This document shows, piece after piece, positions 1-7,985 of a stretch of 64,000 nucleotides of DNA. The notes beneath the pieces are model-generated. The model saw only the letters and a program-made list of their open reading frames with translations. It did not search any database and was not told the DNA's origin. The stretch is from Desulfosporosinus hippei DSM 8344 (GTDB lineage Bacteria; Bacillota; Desulfitobacteriia; Desulfitobacteriales; Desulfitobacteriaceae): contig NZ_FNCP01000029.1 of the NCBI RefSeq assembly GCF_900100785.1, positions 1 to 64,000 of the forward strand, read 5' to 3'. Position 1 is the stretch's first letter. Each line of letters begins with the position of its first letter. A program made the position numbers and the translations under genes.

Positions 1-26
1 GATCTTTTTTTACATACATTGATAAA

Positions 27-74
27 AAACACCCCTATCCTCTAGTATATTATACCATTTGGACAAGGGTGTTT
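27..74. terminator. Hairpin, probable bidirectional terminator
   Basis: Arms at 27-34 and 67-74 are complementary over 8 bp, with a second short pairing inside (TCC/GGA). T-rich sequence lies outside both arms, so it could end transcription from either side. The gene that would enter from the left lies outside the window. Confidence 0.5.
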
Positions 75-94
75 CCTCTTTTGTCTACAAACTG

Positions 95-119
95 AGGCGT
101 AGACATGTTGTCTACGCCT
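95..119 (-). terminator. Hairpin downstream of the CAP-domain gene
   Basis: Arms 95-105 and 109-119 form a perfect 11-bp stem with a 3-base loop, 23 bases beyond the stop codon of the minus-strand CAP-domain gene. The T-run after the stem is poor, so the AT-rich hairpin at 27-74 may complete termination. Confidence 0.5.
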
Positions 120-141
120 AGTTTATGGGATACATACATTC

Positions 142-945
142 TTAACGTCCGACAAACATTTGAACAAAAACCTTTCCATAGACAGGGCTGGGCACAATAC
201 CGATACCTATATAGTTAAAGTTGGCATTCAAGATATTCTTACGGTGTCCTTCCGATTGCATTAGAGCATTATGAGCAGCTTCTACAGACGAATTGCCGGC
301 GATATTTTCTGCAGCACTCTTATAGGTAATCTTAAACTTATTTAACATATCAAAGGGAGAACCGTAAGTCGGAGAAGTGTGGGAAAAATAATTGTTATCC
401 ACCATGTCTTCTGCTTTTAGCTTTGCAACTTTCATTAGCTCAGTATCGGCGCTTAAAGGTTTGACCCCTACTTTTGAGCGCTCTTTGTTGATTAAATCAA
501 GCATTTGTTGTTCTTCTGTTCCGATAGTCGGCTTTTCAGGGGTGGGCTCCGGCGTAGGAGTGGGTGCTGGAGCAGGGGTGGGTGCTGGAGCAGGAGTAGG
601 TGCTGGAGTCGGAGTCGGCTCGGGAGCCGGAGTAGGCGGATAATAGGGGGTAGCATATTTAGCAGAAATTAATCCTACTGTGTCATTTTCTAAATGCACA
701 ACCCACCAAGAACCAATCTTGCCGATGCAATCTACTATTTGATCTCTATACAGTAATCCTACTTTGACTTTGTCAGCAGAGGGTCCTGATCTTACATTGA
801 GTGAGGCTGCAGTTACTTTAACTTGTGCTGGGACATTTGTTCTACTGAAGGGCGTTTGAGCAATAAGATTTGTAGTGAAGACTGTGATAATCAATACTAT
901 GCTTATTACAGGTGCTATTAGAAACTTAATCTGTTTATAATTCAT
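142..945 (-). CDS. Exported SH3b and CAP-domain (YkwD/SCP-like) protein
   Basis: This 267-residue protein starts with a hydrophobic signal or anchor segment (about residues 7-29). A bacterial SH3-type domain follows (about 42-100, with LNVRSGPS typical of this fold), then a long Pro/Thr/Ala linker (about 101-140) and a C-terminal CAP domain (about 145-267). CAP landmarks are visible: LINKERSKVGVKPL, YFSHTSP, AENIAG and GHRKNIL. Such proteins are secreted and thought to act at the cell wall; their biochemical activity is usually unknown, and in Bacillus the family includes spore-associated YkwD-like proteins. An AGGAGG ribosome site stands just before the ATG. It appears to be a single-gene unit. 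Confidence 0.88.
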   Translation of the reverse strand: MNYKQIKFLIAPVISIVLIITVFTTNLIAQTPFSRTNVPAQVKVTAASLNVRSGPSADKVKVGLLYRDQIVDCIGKIGSWWVVHLENDTVGLISAKYATPYYPPTPAPEPTPTPAPTPAPAPTPAPAPTPTPEPTPEKPTIGTEEQQMLDLINKERSKVGVKPLSADTELMKVAKLKAEDMVDNNYFSHTSPTYGSPFDMLNKFKITYKSAAENIAGNSSVEAAHNALMQSEGHRKNILNANFNYIGIGIVPSPVYGKVFVQMFVGR

Positions 946-1180
946 AATTTTCCTCCTGAATTTTTACTCTAGAAACCTATTAGTAGTCTTAACAAAGATG
1001 TTATTTTTATGTTGAGGTTTACTAAAATCTATGCCAAAGAAGATATTTTTTCCTAACTGTTTTTGGAGATTGAAAGATAAAGAGGATGCCTTTGAGACAT
1101 CCTCATAAAGCCAAACATGGAACATTATTATCTCGTGAACTTAAGCAATAACTAATATTAGAACCCATGTGTAAAAATAT

Positions 1181-1213
1181 AAGGAAGCAAAGCTATTTCT
1201 AACTTGCTTCCTT
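1181..1213 (-). terminator. Terminator of xpt
   Basis: Arms 1181-1190 and 1204-1213 form a perfect 10-bp stem. Read on the minus strand it is followed by TATATTTTTAC, a typical intrinsic terminator 32 bases past the xpt stop codon. Confidence 0.75.
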
Positions 1214-1244
1214 AGGCTTTAGGCCAGTGTTAACTTGTCCAAGG

Positions 1245-1817
1245 TTATTTGAAAAAAACTTGACCATCTTTCAATGAGTCAATCATTGCTAAAGATTCAA
1301 TCTGAACCCCTTTTTCTTCAACGACTTTTCGACCGCCTTGAAAGGTTTTTTCAATGACAATCCCTACTCCACCTATTTTCGCTCCGCTTTGATTTACTAA
1401 ACTAACCAATCCCAAGAGTGCGCTGCCGCTTGCCAGAAAGTCATCAATGATTAAGACCTTATCATCAGCAGACAGGAAGGCCTTGGATATTTTAATGGTA
1501 TATTCCTGATTCTTTGTGTAAGAGAAAACCTGGGCCTCGTATACATCAGGGTTCATATTGAGGCCGGCATGTTTTTTGGCAAAAACTACAGGTATATTGT
1601 CGAAGTATTGAGCGGTTATGCACGCAATAGCTATGCCAGAGGTTTCGATTGTGATGATTTTTGTTATTTCTTTATCAGCAAACCTCCGTTTGAATTCCTT
1701 ACCTATTTCGTTGAATAAGGAAATATCCAATTGATGATTTAAAAAATTATCTACTTGAATTATTCGATCCTCGCTAATTCTTGCAGTATCACGAATCTTG
1801 TTCTTTAAGAGTTCCAT
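1245..1817 (-). CDS. xpt: Xanthine phosphoribosyltransferase
   Basis: The enzyme converts xanthine and PRPP to XMP in purine salvage, in the cytoplasm. The protein aligns from memory along its length with Bacillus subtilis Xpt: an N-terminal MELLKNKIRD start, VDNFLNHQ, ETSGIA, VVFAKKHAGL and the PRPP loop VLIIDDFLASGSA. The open frame extends 20 codons upstream, but family homology begins at the ATG at 1817, preceded by AGGGAG, so I place the start there (190 residues). The xpt-pbuX transcript of Bacillus carries a purine riboswitch; I looked for its conserved core upstream and did not see it. Confidence 0.9.
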   Translation of the reverse strand: MELLKNKIRDTARISEDRIIQVDNFLNHQLDISLFNEIGKEFKRRFADKEITKIITIETSGIAIACITAQYFDNIPVVFAKKHAGLNMNPDVYEAQVFSYTKNQEYTIKISKAFLSADDKVLIIDDFLASGSALLGLVSLVNQSGAKIGGVGIVIEKTFQGGRKVVEEKGVQIESLAMIDSLKDGQVFFK

Positions 1818-2254
1818 AGTGGTATAATACTCCCTTCTCAGTGCGGTGAATGAATATATGTCATTTTGTAACAACAAAATAAAGACATACTTATATAATG
1901 TATAGAATATCTTGATAGGCTCGAAAAATCAATTGAATTATGTAGATAATCGTAGAATTTAATCGTTTGAGTCGATTAATATAGGTGGACCTTACTTTAA
2001 GTTTAGGAAAAAGCAGTTGAGTTCTCTTCTTAGAGTATTCAACGAAGGGAATAATAATGAGTACATTGCTAATGCTAGTTGATAACACTTGCCCATAGCT
2101 AGGCAATTTCGAGCAAATGTTGTATGCTGTATAACTGTTGCCAAAAGGGGTTTAGGGACAGGAGAAAACCTTTTGATTGTCGAAGTATGAAAGCATTGGA
2201 TTTTAGGATCAGTCCTAGATATTCAAGGAGGTATACTAAGGAGGAAACAGAACC
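1818..2254. other. Divergent intergenic region xpt/icd
   Basis: About 440 bases separate the divergent xpt and icd genes. It is AT-rich and presumably holds both promoters. A stem can form between 2142-2148 and 2172-2178 (CAAAAGG/CCTTTTG) in the icd leader. I see no convincing gene or known riboswitch here; a minus-strand open frame of 71 codons has no family resemblance. Confidence 0.4.
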
Positions 2255-3466
2255 GTGCAGAAAATTCAGATGAAGACCCCGTTAGTAGAAATGGATGGAG
2301 ATGAGATGACTAGAATCATCTGGAAATCCATTAAAGAAATCTTATTACAACCCTACATTGATTTGAAAACAGAGTACTTTGATCTTGGTTTACAGAAACG
2401 GGATGACACAGAGGATCAAATAACTATTGATTCAGCGAAAGCTACCCAGAAATATGGCGTTGCTGTAAAGTGTGCGACAATTACTCCGAATGCTCAAAGA
2501 GTAGAGGAGTATAAACTTAAGGAAATGTGGAAAAGCCCTAATGGCACCATTAGAGCGATTCTTGATGGAACAGTGTTTCGAGCGCCTATCGTTGCCGAAG
2601 GTATTCGACCATTGGTGCCTACCTGGAAAAAACCTATTATTATTGCACGTCATGCTTATGGAGATGTCTATAGAAATGTAGAGTATAGAGTAAGCGAGCC
2701 GGGTAAGGCCGAGCTGGTATTCACCAATGAAAAAGGGGAAGTGTCTCGCCAAACGATTTTTGAATATAAAGATAAGGGTGTTCTCATGGGAATGCACAAT
2801 CTTGATAGTTCAATCGAAAGCTTTGCCCGCTCCTGTTTTAATTATGCCCTGGATCTGAAGCAGGATTTATGGTTTTCTACGAAAGATACGATTTCTAAGC
2901 AGTATGACCACACCTTTAAAGATATTTTTCAAGATATTTATGACCGGGAGTATAAGGAGAAATTCGAAGAGGCCCAGATAGAGTACTTCTACACCCTAAT
3001 TGATGATGCAGTTGCTCGCGTGATTCGTTCTGAGGGAGGGTACATATGGGCCTGCAAAAACTACGATGGTGATGTCATGTCAGACATGATAGCTACGGCT
3101 TTTGGCAGTTTGGCAATGATGACCTCAGTATTGGTTTCCCCAGATGGTAATTTTGAGTATGAAGCAGCCCATGGCACTGTTACCAGGCATTATTATAAGC
3201 ATCTGAAAGGTGAGGAAACCTCGACGAACTCCATGGCAACCATCTTTGCTTGGTCCGGGGCCTTGAGAAAGCGGGGAGAACTTGACGGCTTGAATGAGCT
3301 GGTTGAATTTGCGAATCAATTAGAGGAGGCTTCCTTAAAAACTATTGAATCAGGGATTATGACGAAGGACTTGGCGCTGATCTCGGAACTGCCTAATAAG
3401 AAAACAGTCAGTACGGAGCAATTCCTGGTAGAGATTAAGCAGACCTTGGATAGTATTCGCGGTTAA
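2255..3466 (+). CDS. icd: NADP-dependent isocitrate dehydrogenase (eukaryotic-type)
   Basis: The enzyme oxidises isocitrate to 2-oxoglutarate with NADP and Mg/Mn in the cytoplasm, supplying 2-oxoglutarate for glutamate synthesis and NADPH. At 403 residues it matches the homodimeric eukaryotic-like class rather than the E. coli class. Landmarks are [12 protein letters not shown] near the N-terminus, the substrate loop [25 protein letters not shown] for metal binding, and HGTVTRHY, where the Arg and His read the 2'-phosphate of NADP. The start is a GTG with AGGAGG about 9 bases upstream; an ATG five codons in is less well spaced. A strong terminator follows directly. Confidence 0.95.
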   Translation: MQKIQMKTPLVEMDGDEMTRIIWKSIKEILLQPYIDLKTEYFDLGLQKRDDTEDQITIDSAKATQKYGVAVKCATITPNAQRVEEYKLKEMWKSPNGTIRAILDGTVFRAPIVAEGIRPLVPTWKKPIIIARHAYGDVYRNVEYRVSEPGKAELVFTNEKGEVSRQTIFEYKDKGVLMGMHNLDSSIESFARSCFNYALDLKQDLWFSTKDTISKQYDHTFKDIFQDIYDREYKEKFEEAQIEYFYTLIDDAVARVIRSEGGYIWACKNYDGDVMSDMIATAFGSLAMMTSVLVSPDGNFEYEAAHGTVTRHYYKHLKGEETSTNSMATIFAWSGALRKRGELDGLNELVEFANQLEEASLKTIESGIMTKDLALISELPNKKTVSTEQFLVEIKQTLDSIRG

Positions 3467-3471
3467 TTAAG

Positions 3472-3519
3472 AGCCAGCTGAGGAAGTAGATACTACTTTC
3501 AGCTGGCTTTATTTTTTTA
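3472..3519 (+). terminator. Terminator of icd
   Basis: Arms AGCCAGCTG (3472-3480) and CAGCTGGCT (3500-3508) are perfectly complementary and are followed by a T-run to 3519, giving a classic intrinsic terminator. Confidence 0.9.
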
Positions 3520-3717
3520 TCCGCTGACTACCGGCCGTAAGACTCCCACCTTCTACAAGTGCTAAAGCATCCAGCGACGAAACCCTGGTGAGGGTTGTGA
3601 GGATGAGATACATCTGAAGCGAAGAATCACTTAATTCACTTAAAGTGCCATTGCAAAAAAGAGCCTAAAGATGTTAGAATATTCTTTAAGTAAGGAGGTT
3701 AATAAAGAGCAAAATGT

Positions 3718-4875
3718 TTAATAGGTCGGAGCAATCTTGTAAATTCCAAATTCTTTATAGCCTAAGCTCTCCGCTTTGGTTCGGCGTCCATTTGACACAG
3801 AAATAATCTCTTCAAATATTCGATGTCCGACTTGCTCAATGGTTTCTTCACCAGAGATAATAGGAGATGCATCTAGATCAATGTTGTCTTCCATAATTTT
3901 AAATGTCCGCGGATTCGCTGTGATCTTAATAACAGGGGCTATGGGGGAACCCGTGGGAGTTCCTCGGCCTGTGGTAAAGATTACAATGGTAGCGCCTCCG
4001 GCCAGCATTCCCGTTATAGATTCAATATCTTGACCGGGGGTATCCATAACATACAGACCTTTTCCCTTGGGGATTTCTCCGTACTGAAGGACGTCTTGGA
4101 TGGGAGCATGACCGGCTTTATAGATACAACCTAGGGATTTTTCTTCTATTGAACTAATACCCCCTGCGATGTTACCGGGAGTAGGTTGACCGTCACGAAT
4201 GTCGATATTTAAATACTTGGCGCGTTCTTCACAGTCGTGGACTATTTTGAATAGCTTATCCGCAACTTCCGGAGTCTTGGCGCGACGGGCCAGAACATGT
4301 TCTGCACCAATAAATTCGGTGGTTTCAGACAGCATGACATTGCCCCCGGCTGCAACTAAGAGATCAGCAGCGATTCCGACTGCAGGGTTTGAGGCGAGGC
4401 CGGAAGTGAAGTCTGACCCCCCGCATTCAATGGCTAAACTTAACTCACTGATATCAACTTTTGCCGGTTGCTGATGAGCGACTTGACGTACTAATTCACT
4501 GGCTTTGCGTAAGCCTTCGGCTTCAGCTTTTAAAGTGCCGCCAATATCCTGGATAATCACCACTTCAACGGGTTTTCCGGAGGCTGCTATTTCTGCGGCG
4601 GTTTCCTGAATAGGGATTCCTTCACATCCTAAGCCGACTACTAAAACTGCTGCGACATTTGGATTCTTGCCAAACCCAACCAGGGTTCGAAGGGTTTGCA
4701 GGTGATCAGGGCCAATTTGACAGCAGCCGTGTTGATTGGGAAGGGCAACGGCATCGGGGATTTGGCGGGCGATATTTGCAGCAACGGTGCTTGCACAGAC
4801 GGATGTAGGGATTATTAAAATATGATTGCGTATTCCTACTTTGCCATCGGGACGTCGATAACCTAGAATCTCCAT
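3718..4875 (-). CDS. UxaA-family lyase, large subunit
   Basis: This 385-residue protein belongs to the family of altronate/galactarate dehydratases and sulfolactate sulfo-lyase beta subunit (UxaA C-terminal, GarD, SuyB). Visible features are the N-terminal GYRRPDGKVGIRN, PNQHGCCQIG, GLGCEGIP, the Cys-Gly-Gly-Ser-Asp segment ECGGSD, and DTPGQDIES; the conserved cysteines probably bind iron. These enzymes remove water, or sulfite, from hydroxy-acids. The small SAF-domain subunit lies 58 bases upstream, so the enzyme is split as in SuyAB. No transporter or sugar-acid gene lies nearby, so the substrate cannot be assigned from context. Confidence 0.85.
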   Translation of the reverse strand: MEILGYRRPDGKVGIRNHILIIPTSVCASTVAANIARQIPDAVALPNQHGCCQIGPDHLQTLRTLVGFGKNPNVAAVLVVGLGCEGIPIQETAAEIAASGKPVEVVIIQDIGGTLKAEAEGLRKASELVRQVAHQQPAKVDISELSLAIECGGSDFTSGLASNPAVGIAADLLVAAGGNVMLSETTEFIGAEHVLARRAKTPEVADKLFKIVHDCEERAKYLNIDIRDGQPTPGNIAGGISSIEEKSLGCIYKAGHAPIQDVLQYGEIPKGKGLYVMDTPGQDIESITGMLAGGATIVIFTTGRGTPTGSPIAPVIKITANPRTFKIMEDNIDLDASPIISGEETIEQVGHRIFEEIISVSNGRRTKAESLGYKEFGIYKIAPTY

Positions 4876-4933
4876 ATATACTGCCTCCTAAGATCAATGA
4901 TCCTTCACTTTCGGAAATCATCTAACTGTTGGT

Positions 4934-5221
4934 TTACTTATCTTTGCGTCCACGAAGGCTCTCCATATTGTGGACATGAACATGCCGGCCTGGCTGGATT
5001 AATTCAGTGGCAGCCCCAATGCTTTCAGCATATTTGATGATATCTTCTCCGGCCTGAATTTCTTGAATAGCAATTTTGTGCCCGAGAGGAATGTCTTCAA
5101 GGAGTGTAAGTTCGTGTTCAGTTTGATCAATGAAAAAATGGACAATTGAATTAGCTGATAAATCAGCTACAACTGTGGCAACATTATCCTTAGGGTTTAT
5201 CACTACAGCTTGTTTCTTCAA
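4934..5221 (-). CDS. UxaA-family lyase, small SAF-domain subunit
   Basis: A 95-residue protein with the SAF fold typical of the N-terminal domain of altronate dehydratase or of the SuyA subunit: LTLLEDIPLGHKIAIQEI and the terminal HVHVHN. In this family the domain helps form the substrate and metal site of the large subunit. It is the first gene of a two-gene operon with the large subunit downstream on the minus strand. A tight ribosome site lies in front (GGAGGTAGAATTTTG context). An imperfect inverted repeat (TTACCTT at 5273-5279 and AAGGTAA at 5286-5292) upstream could be an operator. Confidence 0.82.
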   Translation of the reverse strand: MKKQAVVINPKDNVATVVADLSANSIVHFFIDQTEHELTLLEDIPLGHKIAIQEIQAGEDIIKYAESIGAATELIQPGRHVHVHNMESLRGRKDK

Positions 5222-5426
5222 AATTCTACCTCCTATATACGACAGTTTTAAGGGAAAGTAATGATTATGATCTTACCTTAGAATAAAGGTAACAAGGGGG
5301 TATTGTAAATAATCAATATCACCAAAAAGAGGCGAGATTTACGGAAATAGTTTATAATAGATGACTGTAGTAGCAAACAATAAGAAAAATAGAGGGACTG
5401 TCTCCCTTTAGGAAAGAGGGTTTATA

Positions 5427-6317
5427 TTGCTTACGGTAAACCAGTTAGTGGATAAATTTAATTTTGAGGTCTTAGCTGGGCATGTGGGCTTGGACAAGGA
5501 AATTACGGAATATAGCTTGAAACGTCCGAGTGCTGAGTTGGCCGGGTATCTAGAACACTTGACACCTCAGCGTATTCAAGTATACGGCAGAACCGAATTA
5601 GGGTTACTCCAGCAGTTTGATGATTCTGTACGTCGTTCAAAACTTTCTCAAGTTATGCTTTCGGAAGTACCTTGTGTTATTATTACCCGCGGTTTAACAA
5701 TTCCACTAGAGTTTATCGAGTTAGCTAGTGAACGGAAGATTCCTCTTTTAACAACCCCTCGCTCTTCAACTCAACTATTCTACCTGTTAATTCGTTACCT
5801 AATTAATCAGTTGGCTCCCAGTACCAATGTTCAGGGAGTGTTAGTTGATGTTTATGGAGTAGGATTAATGATCACCGGGGAGAGAGGCATTGGAAAAAGC
5901 GAGGCAGCTTTAGAGCTTATAAAGAGAGGCCATTTATTAGTGGCCGCTGATGTTGTCAAAGTTCGCCGAGTTGATGAAGAAAGATTGTTGGGTACTGCTC
6001 CCAAACGGATTCAGAATCAGCTTGAAGTGCGGGGCTTAGGAATACTTGATGTAACCACTCTTTTTGGGGCGGGTTCAGTGAGAGAAGAAAAAGTTATTAA
6101 TTTTATTGTGCATCTGGAAGAATGGCAGCAAGATAAGGTTTATGACCGAATTGGACTTGAACCACCTAAAACAAGACAGATTTTAGGAATCTCGGTTCCC
6201 GAAATTTTAATCCCTGTGCGACCGGGACGAAACCTAGCTACTCTTATTGAAGTAGCGGTAATTCAAAACTGGAATCACAATTTTAGAGTGCATGTCTCCC
6301 CACCGTTAAGGGACTAA
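5427..6317 (+). CDS. hprK: HPr kinase/phosphorylase homologue, divergent active site
   Basis: HprK phosphorylates Ser46 of HPr in Firmicutes and reverses the reaction, controlling catabolite repression. This 296-residue protein aligns along the family: N-terminal domain with LKRPSAELAGY, Walker A GERGIGKS (151-158), capture segment EVRGLGILD (200-208), YDRIGLE and PVRPGRNLA (263-271). Two active-site positions differ from the Bacillus sequence as I recall it: the His of IHGVLVD is Gln136, and the first Asp of VADD is Ala174 (Asp175 remains). The C-terminus is also slightly shorter. The start is TTG after GGAAAGAGGG. No HPr or lgt gene is adjacent, unlike in Bacillus. It may be a paralogue with altered balance of activities. 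Confidence 0.85.
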   Translation: MLTVNQLVDKFNFEVLAGHVGLDKEITEYSLKRPSAELAGYLEHLTPQRIQVYGRTELGLLQQFDDSVRRSKLSQVMLSEVPCVIITRGLTIPLEFIELASERKIPLLTTPRSSTQLFYLLIRYLINQLAPSTNVQGVLVDVYGVGLMITGERGIGKSEAALELIKRGHLLVAADVVKVRRVDEERLLGTAPKRIQNQLEVRGLGILDVTTLFGAGSVREEKVINFIVHLEEWQQDKVYDRIGLEPPKTRQILGISVPEILIPVRPGRNLATLIEVAVIQNWNHNFRVHVSPPLRD

Positions 6318-6347
6318 TAGCAGGAAAATACTTATTACCGTATTACG

Positions 6348-6388
6348 AAAGCGGGTGTATAACATATTAAAAGTTATACACCCGCTTT
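6348..6388. terminator. Bidirectional terminator between hprK and NlpC/P60 gene
   Basis: Arms 6348-6363 and 6373-6388 form a perfect 16-bp stem with a 9-base loop. It stands between two convergent genes and has T-rich flanks on either strand. Confidence 0.85.
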
Positions 6389-6430
6389 AACATTATTCTT
6401 TTGTAAGGTAAGGATAACCTTACTCCAACA

Positions 6431-7162
6431 TTACAATACTCGTTTTGCTCCGACGTAGGCGGATTGCCAATAGGTTCCCAAAGTATAGATCGTAACCCCT
6501 TTAGAACTTGCGGCATTAATAAATTGACCGTTACCAATATAAATACCTTCATGGTCTACGACTCCGTTTTTAGCCAGGGAGAAGAATACTAAGTCTCCCG
6601 GCTGTAGATTACTATAGGAGACGGAGGTTCCAATTTTATACTGATCCCTAGAAACTCTGGGCAGAGTTATGCCATGCTTAGCAAAAACATATTGGACGAA
6701 ACCTGAACAGTCAAATCCAGCCGGTGTTGTTCCACCGTAGACATATTTTACCCCCAGGTATTGTTTGCCGGTAGCAATAATGGCACTGGCTTTTGTGGGT
6801 TGAGTGGTTGGTTTGGCAGCAGTAGTTTTAGTGGTAGTACTACCGGTACTGTTCGATTGGGTTGGCTGGGGCTGAGTTTTCTTGGCTGGAGTACTTGTCG
6901 GTGCCGGTGTCGAACTTGACGAGGTAGGGGTATTTGGATTAGTAGCGGTATTAACGGTTGCTTGAGGTTCTGAGGTTGTTTGTGGTTCAGTTGCATTCTT
7001 TGGCACTTCCGATGTTGAGACGGCTATGGTCTGAATTTCTTCCGCATCCATTTTTTCAGTGATTGTCAAAGGTGCAGCTGTGAGAATTGTCACAAACAAA
7101 GATGTGGAAAAGACCGGGACTAAAATTAGGGACCACCACTTATTATTTCTTAAAGTTTTCAC
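6431..7162 (-). CDS. NlpC/P60 cell-wall endopeptidase
   Basis: A 243-residue exported peptidoglycan hydrolase. A membrane or signal segment lies at about 12-30, a Thr/Pro/Ser-rich linker at about 45-125, and the NlpC/P60 domain fills 128-243. The catalytic Cys152 lies in FDCSGF and the catalytic His204 in DHEGIYIG. The third polar residue is Asn216 (FINAAS), where many relatives have His. Such enzymes cut D-Glu-diamino acid bonds in wall peptides. Unlike many relatives it has no SH3 or LysM targeting domain; the low-complexity linker is probably how it spans the wall. Confidence 0.9.
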   Translation of the reverse strand: MKTLRNNKWWSLILVPVFSTSLFVTILTAAPLTITEKMDAEEIQTIAVSTSEVPKNATEPQTTSEPQATVNTATNPNTPTSSSSTPAPTSTPAKKTQPQPTQSNSTGSTTTKTTAAKPTTQPTKASAIIATGKQYLGVKYVYGGTTPAGFDCSGFVQYVFAKHGITLPRVSRDQYKIGTSVSYSNLQPGDLVFFSLAKNGVVDHEGIYIGNGQFINAASSKGVTIYTLGTYWQSAYVGAKRVL

Positions 7163-7565
7163 TTAGTTCATTCCTTCCATTTCAATTTATTAGTTGTCCA
7201 ATCATGAGACTCCCACTTTGTGTAAGCCTACTTTATATATCGTTACAGGGGTGAGAGTACCGAGTATATTCCTATTTCAGTACTTTCACTCCGGCCTAAC
7301 TTGATAGATGCAATTAGTTAACTCACAACCGTTCGTGCTGACTTAAGTTGTTTCCTAGTATAACTGATAATTCACAGCTTGTCTTTGGTATATGTTGGAG
7401 TGAAAAATGACAAATCGAGATATAGACCATCGCAATAACATTTTTTCCGGAATCAATAAATAAGTTATCCCATTTTTGTAAACAATTATTAGTGTAATGG
7501 AGTTATTACGAGTTATAATAAAAGGAATAATAATTCAAATAAGGTTCAAAAAGTAAGGAGGAGAT
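7163..7565. other. Divergent intergenic region, about 400 bases
   Basis: No gene is visible. It must hold the promoter of the NlpC/P60 gene and, near 7513-7519, a TTATAAT element suitable as -10 for the phasin-like gene. An imperfect inverted repeat (GTGAGAGTAC about 7251-7260 with GTACTTTCAC about 7280-7289) lies upstream of the hydrolase gene. I checked for the c-di-AMP (ydaO) riboswitch that often precedes such hydrolases and could not recognise its core. Confidence 0.4.
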
Positions 7566-7571
7566 GTGCTT

Positions 7572-7862
7572 GTGAAAGACCTTATCAAAAAGGGCTTGTC
7601 TTTGGGCTTAGGACTAGCGGTAGTAAGTAAAGAACAAATTGAAAAGCTAGTGGACGAATTAGTTAAAAAAGGTGAAGTTTCAACTGCTGAATCCAAGGAA
7701 CTAATCAATGAGCTGTTGGAGAAGGGGGAAGCCGAGCATAAGCAACTGAATGCTCGGATTCATGATCAATTAGAAAAAGTGCTTAAAGATCTCAATATCC
7801 CTAACAAAGCTGATCTAGAGCGTTTGGAAAAGCGAATTCAAGAGCTGGAAAATAAACAGTAA
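7572..7862 (+). CDS. Phasin-like helical protein (PhaF-type)
   Basis: About 96 residues, mostly charged helix with heptad-like Leu/Glu/Lys spacing, starting with a short glycine-rich hydrophobic patch (KKGLSLGLGLAVV). This pattern fits the PhaF/phasin-like family once described as polyhydroxyalkanoate-synthesis regulators. Two GTG codons compete as start, 7566 (4 bases from AGGAGG) and 7572 (10 bases); I chose the second. The UbiB-like kinase gene follows after a short hairpin, an arrangement I recall from other Clostridia, which suggests a role with UbiB at the membrane rather than in polyester storage. No PHA genes are present. Confidence 0.7.
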   Translation: MKDLIKKGLSLGLGLAVVSKEQIEKLVDELVKKGEVSTAESKELINELLEKGEAEHKQLNARIHDQLEKVLKDLNIPNKADLERLEKRIQELENKQ

Positions 7863-7909
7863 CTAGAACCGGTAATACCCGGAGAGTGGGACTCAGTCGG
7901 GAAAATTTA

Positions 7910-7930
7910 GGGCCTGAATAATTCAGGCCC
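7910..7930 (+). terminator. Short perfect hairpin between phasin-like gene and ubiB
   Basis: GGGCCTGAAT (7910-7919) and ATTCAGGCCC (7921-7930) form a hairpin followed by TCTATATATTCTT. The U-tract is weak, so it may be a partial terminator that lowers read-through into the next gene. Confidence 0.55.
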
Positions 7931-7985
7931 TCTATATATTCTTCACCTATGAATCCCGCACTAAGAATAAAGGGGACGAATTCTT

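Noticed and set aside
392-643. Plus-strand open frame rich in Gly/Val/Ala
   Set aside because: It is the reverse of the Pro/Thr linker of the CAP-domain gene and has no ribosome site.
1818-2106. Possible purine riboswitch upstream of xpt
   Set aside because: The conserved core of the purine aptamer (CTACC and the paired loops) is not seen on the minus strand.
7163-7400. Possible c-di-AMP riboswitch before the NlpC/P60 gene
   Set aside because: Gene context suits it, but the conserved core motifs could not be recognised; only an imperfect inverted repeat is present.
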